From positions 3,596,001 through 3,660,000 of the forward strand of contig OX637798.1 of assembly GCA_951802425.1 (NCBI GenBank): a stretch of DNA of 64,000 nucleotides. Direction: 5' to 3'. The position numbers were made by a program, and so were the translations under genes. Position 1 is the stretch's first letter; each line of letters starts with the position of its first letter. The notes below the pieces were generated by a model that saw only the letters and a list, made by a program, of their open reading frames with translations, made no database searches and was not told the origin of the DNA. This DNA comes from Clavaria fumosa (Eukaryota > Basidiomycota > Agaricomycetes > Agaricales > Clavariaceae). Below, piece by piece: positions 56,305 through 64,000 of the stretch.

Positions 56305-59300
56305 CCGGACGAGCCGTCTTCACACTAGAGGAAGGAGAAGAAGACTTACAGGAAGAGTACGAAGTTGAGGAAGAAGTAGAAGAGGATGTGGATGACCCAC
56401 ACGAAGAGTTAAACGAGGAAGCGACTCAGGAGCTTCCAGGGGAACTCTGAGTCGCAACGATCCAACCCCCATACTCGCACACGGGCCGCGACTAGTTTCT
56501 CTTCCCCTCAGTTTCCTCACGACCTTTCTAATACTCCCATTGCTTCCCAGTCTTCCCAATCCTTCCTCATAAAGACACAAATACCAGATTTCAGCTCGAT
56601 TCCCTTAAATACTCTTGTTGATTGTGGCGCATCAATGAATTTCATCGATTTCACCCTTGCGAACTCCCGTCCAAACCTCTTAATGCCACTTCCACAACCT
56701 CTACCGCTTCAATACTTCAACGGAAGTTCCTCCAGCTCCAATATAACCCACTACGTCCATGCTAATATGAAATTCCCTGACGATACTATCCAATCCATTA
56801 AGTTCCTCATCACTAAAACTCATCCTCTCACTCCTGTGGTTCTAGGGCTCGATTGGTTGCGAACCTGGAACCCTAGGATCAATTGGACCAACCTCACTTT
56901 TAGTTTCGGACAGACAGCCTGCTCCGCGACTATCCCTCTCACCCTTCTGGACACAAAACCCCCGAATAAACCTCTCCCTGACCTCGTGAACTCAGCACTG
57001 AAACCCTCTAAACCCCCGCGAGTTCAATTGGTCAAGGCCACCATGCTTTGCCGCTTGGAGCAACAAGGAGAATTTATAGGTCTCCTATACTTCCAACCTG
57101 TGAACAACCCCCACGACGACGAATCCATACTCGCGAGTTCCGCGACCACTCAACCCCCTCTGAAACCCGAAGAAACAGTACCGCACGAGTACCATGACTT
57201 TATGGACATATTTTCCGAAGATTTAGCCCAGGAATTACCTCCGCACTGCGACTATGACCACCAAATTGAACTTGAGGAAGGTGAAACACCTCCTCACGGG
57301 AAGCTGTACAACATGTCAGAAGTAGAGTTAAAGACGTTGAAAGATTATTTGGATGACATGTTGGACAAAGGCTTCATTCGGCCGTCGAAATCCCCTGCAG
57401 GTGCACCGGTACTCTTTGTGAAGAAGAAAGATGGAGGCCTTCGCCTTTGTGTCGACTATCGAGGTCTCAACAAGATCACCCGCAAAAATCGCTACCCTAT
57501 TCCCCGAATTGAGACCCTCGTCGACCAGTTACGATCGGCCAAAATCTACTCCAAGATCAACCTCCATGTTGGATATAATAACGTAAGGATAGCTGAAGGA
57601 GACGAGTGGAAAACTGCATTCCACACTCACTATGGCGCGTTTGAATATCTTGTCATGCCTTTTGGACTCACGAACGCACCTGCGACCTTTCAGCACCTCA
57701 TGAATGATATCTTCCATGATTTGGTTGACGTGAATGTGGTAGTCTACCTTCACGACATCCTAATCTACTCGGACAACCTCGAACAACATCGCAACCACGT
57801 CCAGGAGGTTCTACGACGTCTACAAAAGGCAGACCTGCATGCGCGACCGAGAAGTGTGATTTCCACACCGCGACAGTCAAATATCTCGGAGTTATAGTGT
57901 CCCCCAACAGAATTGCCATGGACCCTTCGAAGATACAGGCCATCCTAAGTTGGCCTGTACCTACGAAGATCCATGACCTTCAGAGCTTTTTAGGCTTTGC
58001 TAACTTTTATCGACGATTCATAGACAACTATTCCGGCATCGTTATTCCACTTATGTGACTCCTCCACAAGGACACACCATGGAAATGGAGCCTGCGATGC
58101 CAAGAAGTCTTTGATATCCTCAAACAAGCCTTTACCAAAGCTCCCATCCTCTGGCACTACGACCCCGATCACCCCATTACTCTTGAATGCAATGCTTCCG
58201 ACTACGTGATAGCAGCCATTCTCTCTCAAACCGATCCCGCGACTAATGAGCTACGTCCCATTGCTTTCCATGCACGTACAATGATCGCCACAGAGCTCAA
58301 CTACAACATTTATGACAAAGAGCTACTCACGATACATGATGCTTTCAAGCAATGGAGAGCGTACCTCAAAGGTGCATGATACCAAATTCAGGTCTTTTCA
58401 GACCACAACAACCTGCGATATTTTACCACCATGAAGCAACTCAGCTGTCGACAAGCCCGCTGGGCAGAGTACCTTTCCAGTTTCGACTATGTAATTCATT
58501 ATTGAGCAGGAAAGCTAGGCGCGAAGCCAGATGCCCTCATGCGACGACCCGATGTCTACCCGAAGAAGTCCGACCAACCCGCGACTAATGCGCAAAACAA
58601 CAAGGTCGCGATACCGCCGGAACTACTTCAAGCAGCCATTATCCTCAACAAAGAAGCCCTGATTTCGCGAATTCGACACACCCCTTGTGACTCCTACTTC
58701 TCCAAGAAATTACAGGGCGCTTCTCAAGGTTGCGACAAGGTGTTCTCGCTCTTGCCTGAAGGCTCACTACTACTTCACAACAGTAAAATATATGTCCCCA
58801 ACCACGACTCCCTCCAATTCGATATCCTATGCTCCAACCACAACCACAAACTACGAGGACATCCAGGTATAAGGAAGACAACCCAACTAATAAATAGGTT
58901 GTTTTTCTGGCCAGGACTCTGAAAAGACGTAACCGTCTACGTCCGTGGTTGTCACACCTGCGCAAGGGCAAAACCCGTCCGGCACAAACCCTACGGACTC
59001 CTCAAGCCCTTGCCTATAGGCAAGCGACCTTGGTCTTCGATTTCGATGGACCACATCGAAGCCCTCCCCCTCTCAGCGACCTTTGACTCGATTCTCGTTG
59101 TCGTCTGCCGACTTATGAAACAAGCAATTTTTATCTCCACCAACACTACTGACACTGCGAAAGAGTTAGCTCAACATTTTGTCACCCACGTTTTCTCAAA
59201 ACATGGGCTACCCGCGGACATAGTGTCAGATAGAGGAAGATTATTCGTTTCTAAGTTTTGGTCTTCGTTATGTCAGGCTTTGGATATTACTTCAAATCTT

Positions 59301-60110
59301 TCCACAGCCTATCATCCCGAGACCAACGGACAAACCGAATGAGTCAACCAGATCTTGGAGCAATATATCCAAATATATACGAACTACCAGCAAGACGACT
59401 GGAATTACCAACTCCTGTTCGCCGAGTTCGCATACAATAACACCCCTCACAGCACGACTGGTGTCTCCCCATTCTTCGTGAACAAGGGATACCACCCTAG
59501 ACTCACGGTTTCTCTCGACGACGTACCCGCGCATGAAGCTCACATGGTCGCAACCGATCTCAAGATGCTTCACCAGCATCTACGAGACCAACTCAAGGTC
59601 GCGAATGAGGCCTACTCACGCTTTGCGGACAGGAAGAGAGAGATTACACTGGATTGGAAAGAAGGAACGAAAGTGTGGTTAGATTTGCGGAATGTGAAGA
59701 CGAAGAGACCAATGAAAAAATTGGACTCGAAACGAGCCAGACCTTTCCCCATACTCGCGAAAGTTTCGACTCACACATATTGTCTCCAGTTACCGAAATC
59801 GATGCGAGAAATTCACGATGTCTTCCATGTTTCGTTACTCAAAAAGGTCTATGACGACGCTTTCCCCCAGTGGCAACAGCAACCCCCGCCCCCTATCGAG
59901 GTCGATGGTGAACAACATTACGAAGTTGCTGACATACTAGATTCTCGAAGGAGGGGTAGGAAAGTGCTTTACCTCGTATGATGGGAAGGTTACAGACCCG
60001 AGGATGACACCTGGGAACCCATAGAATCACTTTCCAGCTCGAAGGAACTCCTCAAGGACTTCCACGCGACCTACCCGGAAAAACCTCGCGCAACTTGCGC
60101 AACTCAATAA
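56305..60110 (+). pseudogene. Element C pol: PR, RT, RNase H, integrase, chromodomain
   Basis: An acidic linker (56330-56450) leads to the protease NTLVDCGASMNFIDFTLA (near 56610). RT runs 57230-57900 with DKGFIRPSKSPAGAPVLFVK, LRLCVDYRGLNKITRKNRYP, NAPATFQHLMND and an active site reading [11 protein letters not shown], where the first Asp of YLDD is His. A 1-nt shift lies near 57845. RNase H, about 58180-58550 (NYNIYDKELLTIHDAF). Integrase 58800-59700 (HNHKLRGHPGIRKTTQLINR, CHTCARAKPVRHKPYGL, ISMDHIEALPLSATFDSILV, DIVSDRGRLFVSKF, STAYHPETNGQTE). Chromodomain 59900-60060. Stops at about 58056, 58377, 58503, 58919, 59340 and 59979 are all TGA. Confidence 0.92.
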
Positions 60111-60209
60111 TTTTCCTCACCTCTTTCTTGTTTTTTCTTCACTTTCTCACTTTGGATTTCACAGCAATTCATATATACGCAATAAAAATACAATAAGAAA
60201 ATTTTCTAT
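60111..60209. other. Short convergent gap between pol and the antisense gene
   Basis: The pol stop (TAA, near 60108-60110) and the antisense gene's stop (60210-60212) are about 100 nt apart, tail to tail. The plus strand has CAATAAAAATACAATAAG, which could serve as a poly(A) signal for the sense transcript. Confidence 0.55.
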
Positions 60210-62288
60210 CTACTGGTTGCAAGCTTTTTCCTTCCCCTTTCGCAACCCTTCTGCTCCTTCCCCGCCTTCCACACTCACAACTTTTTCCTTTTCCCCCTTC
60301 TCCTCCTCTCCAGCCTCAGGAGCCTTCAACTCAAAACCCCAATTGTCCACCCTTGGAATATCCAACAGCTCCCTCCTCACACGACGCTGCTCCTGCTCTG
60401 CCCATTGCTCTACCCACAACAGGAGTTCTTCCAGTGACTTCATCAAGAGGTCTTCGTAGGCGAAGAAGACTGTCTTGAGGCCTCGCCGTCCTCGAAAGCG
60501 AGCCTTGCGGAGTTCACCGACCATACTCGCACATTGGTCGCGCAACCCTAAAAACCAATCTTTAGTTTGTTGCCAAAAACAAAAATAAAAATAAAACCCG
60601 TGAAGACTTACCTTTTTCCCGCTCCCTCGATGCCCTCAACTCCTTTTCCATCCTCTCTACAGTCGCGAACAAATCTACAAAACAAAAATTAGTTTGTGTT
60701 ATACTTGCGACTATGGAACTTACTTCGTTCCGATTCCTCAGCCTCCTCCAGTTCGACCTTATGGTCTAGATAAACACAAATGTCAGCTTATAACGTCGCG
60801 AGATGAAATCATGACTTACTGGTCCCTTCCTTTTTCATTGTTGCTATTACCTCCTCAAACTCGTTGCGAGTCTTCTCCACCGTCACCAACTATCCTACGA
60901 ACGAGGATCAGCTCATTTTATACTCGTGACTGTTGACTTACCCTCTTTTTCCTTTTTCAACTCCTTCACCTCACCTCGCGCCTCCCTCAATTTGACTTCC
61001 TGGTCTGGTTCACAACAAGATTAGTCCGCGACACTATAAAATAGAATGACTACTCACCTTGCCACTCCCATTCGAGCGCCGAGAAATCCTTCTTGGTATC
61101 CACTATCTGCACTCTCAATTTCGCATTCTCTGCCTCTATGTTGATGGGCGTGGACACCTTCATCATGTCACCCTGCGCCCTCTCCACTTCTTTACCTTTT
61201 CCTACGAATCCGCAAGTTCAGTAAGACCGCAAATCGATAAAGAAAATTTAGGACTCACCTTTCTTGCCCCACCGCAACTCCTCCAACTCACGCTTAGCTG
61301 CCACCAATTCCACCTCCAATTCCGTCTCCCGATGCGACTTGTATACCCACACTATCTTCTTCGTGGGTTCCGCGAGTTGCTGATGGAGCGTTGCGAGCTC
61401 CCATTCCAGATCTGTCCTGGGGACCAAGGCCCCCACAACCTTTCCTCCTCCCTCCACCAACCCCTTCGATGATGACGACTTCGCCACTCGCCTCCTTGTT
61501 GACGGACCAGGCATCAGCGACTGCGATCTTGTCCTTGCTCGCTTTCCGTGTACTGCTTGCATTGGGGTCCCCGGAATCGAAATAGTGGGGAGCTTGGCTC
61601 CCACTCGACTCGCTGTCGCAGCTGATCCTGGTGCCTCTGCCCGTCGCAGAGCCTCATCGATTCGCGTGTTGCTCCACCCGAATTCGGCCTTGATGCGCCA
61701 TCTACGAAATTCCTGGACCCAGGAACACTTCCCATGGTCCTCTGTGCACTGGCAACACTTGCCGGCAGTGCTGCGCACACACTGTTGGCCCTTTGCGACG
61801 CAGTTGTTGCAATCCTGGGGTTTTAACAATCAGAAGGAACGAATAGGGATGAGAACTATTATTACGCACCTCTCGCCCCCTTTCGTTCCACTCTTTGTTT
61901 TCCTTTACTGACCCGATTTTCTTCCAAGCTTTTATGAAATCTGCAGGCGACGGGTCAACCTCACTTGCGACGTTGCCCTCCACCTCGCTGGGGCCCGCGA
62001 CGTTCTCCACTGACCCGCAACATTTTCCACCAACCCGCTTGGGCCCGCGACGTCCTCCCTCGCTTTGTTGGGACCCACGGCTTTCCCCCTCCTTTTTTCA
62101 CGCCTCGTGACTTCTTCTCGGGAGTGCGCACATTGCGCCTGTTCAGCCTTTTGACGGGCCAACACGTCTTCCAAGATCCCCAGGTTGAGACCGGGTTCCG
62201 TTGCGTTGTAGATCTCCATTTCGCGCGCAACTTTGTTTGTATTCTTGCTGGTTTTGGTTTCATGTTGTTTGATGAAAGCAGAGACCAT
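60210..62288 (-). pseudogene. Antisense Zn2Cys6-like coiled-coil gene in element C, eight exons
   Basis: ATG at 62288 in a CACCATGG context. Exons (minus strand): 62288-61870, 61814-61259, 61201-61058, 61004-60942, 60894-60820, 60765-60724, 60674-60612, 60547-60210. All seven introns are 47-64 nt with GTRNGT...AG ends; the first is phase 0, the rest phase 1. The product is about 566 residues. Exon 1 has repeated REDVAGPSGLVENVAG units. Exon 2 starts with DCNNCVAKGQQC and continues to HGKC; the spacing C-X2-C-X6-C-X7-C-X2-C-X6-C is exactly that of fungal Zn(II)2Cys6 clusters, but the loop between Cys2 and Cys3 is less basic than usual. Exons 2-7 encode Glu/Lys-rich heptads (LEVELVAAKRELEELRW, EVKLREARGEVKELKKEKE). 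Exon 8 ends EGLRKGKEKACNQ. Lesions: a 1-nt loss near 62010-62020 and a TAG starting exon 5 (likely former CAG). Function is not known. Confidence 0.78.
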
Positions 62289-62404
62289 GGTGGTTGGACT
62301 TAGAGAAAGATTTCGGGTGTTGTGACCTGATCAACAAACATCATGCTGACTAATCATCACGTGATCTCCACTCTCACAGGGCTCGAGGCTTGAAGGGGGG
62401 GTAA
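62289..62404 (-). promoter_or_regulatory. Putative promoter of antisense gene, with CACGTG palindrome
   Basis: Only 116 nt separate the antisense ATG from the 3' LTR. This interval holds the sense purine tract (near 62391-62400) and the palindrome ATCACGTGAT (62355-62364), an E-box core recognised by bHLH factors. The antisense promoter must lie here, in the LTR, or both. Inference from position. Confidence 0.4.
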
Positions 62405-63890
62405 TGTCAGGACCCATTCATTTTTCCCATACCCAAGCTGACTCTACCAACATCTACAACCCTCCCAATGACCGTCTACCACCTCACGAGCCCCTCTACA
62501 CACTTCTGAAACCCGCTGCCCCTTTCCGGAAGCCTGCCCAACCGTTCCCACGCTCACACGACACTCATGACCACCATGCTGTACTCGCGACACTTCCTAC
62601 TACTTCACCCTACGCACATACTTCACCCGGACCCACCAATCCTATGCGCAACACACCGATATGCATCTACTTCTACCAGCACGTGACTTGCCACAGCACC
62701 CCCGGTGCTACCACTACCAGCGCCAATACGTTACTAGTGTTACGACTGTTACTTGTGTTACCAGCGTTACCCACGTGACTACCCACCCATAGGTCATCTG
62801 CATTACTAGCGTCACTCACGTGATCGCTCTTATGATCTTGCGACCTTAACACTCAAATGCACCACCAATGGTCAGCTGTATGTACACTTCAAATATGCAT
62901 CCCTTCTTCTCCTCAGTCGTCTATAATTACGTTACTTATGATCTGAGAATTCCTCTGTAGTTATAGCGATGTATATACTTATTTAACTAGGTCGCGACCC
63001 GTGACAGGTCATCTTCACGACCTTACCTATGCATACCTAACCCCTCGCGACCTTAGTAGAACACGCGCCTAGTCACTTTACGACTAAACATACTCCGTAC
63101 TACTATAGTCTTGTCGCCTGGCAACCTCTGTACTTTCCCTTTTTCGTTATACTCTCTGTACGTACATATATAAGGTCTCACATGTACTTATGGTACTCTA
63201 GACTTGATATTGACGCACATTGGTTTAAGCTTGAGGCTAGTACACCCTTTGAGCTTGGAACCACTGCGATTGATAGGTCTTGTCCCTCTTGGTGACCACA
63301 AGATCACCAAGACACACTCTACTCTATTCTAACTTGCTCTCTGCGCTTGTACAACTCACGCAATCTAAGTATCCTCTCTTATTCATCTTGGTACTGATCT
63401 TGGAACCCTACAGGTTCTCCAGTCAGTTGGCAAAGTCATTACCTTCAACCGACTTACTTATCAATATCGTCGCAATCTCTCGCGACCTTCTCTACGTCGT
63501 CTATTTCCTTCACCTCGTCCTTTCCCTTTCTTACGCTTCATTGGTCGATCTCGCAACCCTCTCAGCATTACCAGTCTCCCCCACCTCATCTATTCCTTTC
63601 TTCACGCTTCGTCGGTCGACTTCGCGACCCTCTCAGCCTACTCATTTCCCCCTCCTTGTCAATTTCCTGCTCTACACTTTGTCTACCGATTTCGCAACCT
63701 TCCCAGCGACGTCTTCTCTTTCTATACTTATCTTCCTTTGCTCTTACATCTTCTGAGACATCTTCGCGACCTTCTGGGACTGAGCATTCTCGACTGTGCT
63801 CAACAGTTGATTGGTCTTAGCGAGTTTTCAGCATAGGTCACCAACAAGTCGATCTCTGGCACTATTATCGAGATGGGACAGGCCCTAACA
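62405..63890 (+). repeat. 3' LTR of element C
   Basis: The 1486-nt LTR begins TGTCAGGACCC after GAAGGGGGGGTAA and ends GGCCCTAACA. It carries repeated TCGCGACCTT/TTCGCGACC words along its second half and a TACATATATAAGG TATA-like box near 63163-63175. The CAAGC duplication follows. Confidence 0.95.
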
Positions 63891-63895
63891 CAAGC

Positions 63896-64000
63896 TTGGA
63901 ATTTGGCATTTCCCATCTTGGAGTTTCACAACATGGTAATCCATGAAGGAAACGAGCACAAGGAAAGCTCAAAAAGGAGCAATATCGGAGTGGTTCAGAG
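63896..64000. other. Right flank of element C
   Basis: It continues the pre-insertion target sequence (TTGGAATTTGGCATTTCCC). No feature is recognised before the window ends. Confidence 0.5.

Larger units (their letters stand above)
53097..63890 (+). mobile_element. Complete Ty3/gypsy element C with antisense cargo gene
   Basis: The 10.8-kb element is bounded by LTRs that start TGTCAGGACCCATTCATTTT and end CCCTAACA. Both sides carry the 5-bp duplication CAAGC (53092-53096, 63891-63895). The order is LTR, gag, pol with chromodomain, antisense multi-exon gene, purine tract GAAGGGGGGG, LTR. Many stops inactivate gag-pol. A solo LTR of the same family is at 10286-11719. No TGG-type primer site is visible directly after the 5' LTR. 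Confidence 0.95.

Noticed and set aside
60210..60545. Stand-alone small minus gene
   Set aside because: Its frame has a perfect phase-1 acceptor at 60547 and joins the upstream exons, so it is exon 8 of the antisense gene.

Overview
The window looks like a filamentous basidiomycete (agaricomycete-type) chromosome. The host genes have many 33-115 nt GT-AG introns and match conserved eukaryotic families, and the rest is nested retrotransposon debris of fungal type (chromodomain Ty3/gypsy, Ty1/copia, pogo, mariner, hAT MITEs). No species can be named from the sequence alone.

Layout. 1-4145: nearly intact copia element with its 3' LTR. 4146-5499: decayed DDE transposase. 5500-6648: LTR of family 'H' and a remnant of its internal region. 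6649-16661: minus-strand gypsy element B with a large extra ORF after pol; a solo LTR (10286-11719) sits in its integrase. 16662-22052: plus-strand gypsy D. 22053-23187: minus-strand relative E. 23188-27692: second copia copy, split exactly by a hAT MITE and by a 2.0 kb solo LTR. 27860-34050: LTR debris, gypsy tails F and G, and a pogo-type element with a DNA-binding-only ORF. 34100-45552: host island with a proline-rich conserved protein, a mariner relic, a hAT MITE, a DHHC palmitoyltransferase, an Rpp14/Pop5-like gene, DCN1 and an MPP6-like gene. 46020-50340: gypsy I with its LTR, split by a tRNA-derived SINE of about 1 kb. 50396-53096: a gag scrap, another H LTR and purine-rich repeats. 53097-63890: gypsy C, bounded by two LTRs and a CAAGC target duplication.

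The most interesting item is in element C. Between pol and the 3' LTR, on the opposite strand, lies a gene that I can resolve into eight exons. It encodes an exact Zn(II)2Cys6 cysteine spacing followed by coiled-coil exons. Because its introns are antisense to the element's genomic RNA, they would not be spliced from that RNA and could survive retrotransposition. A second LTR family (H) shows remnants of another antisense ORF beside its LTR in two copies. Element B carries a large sense accessory ORF in the same slot. This suggests that the pol-to-3'LTR interval is a cargo site in these fungal gypsy elements.

Most element genes are broken. The stops are mainly TGA, at sites that look like former CGA or TGG codons, which suggests C-to-T decay. 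Exon joins, target duplications and reading frames were worked out by hand. Family names rest on motif recognition, not on database searches.
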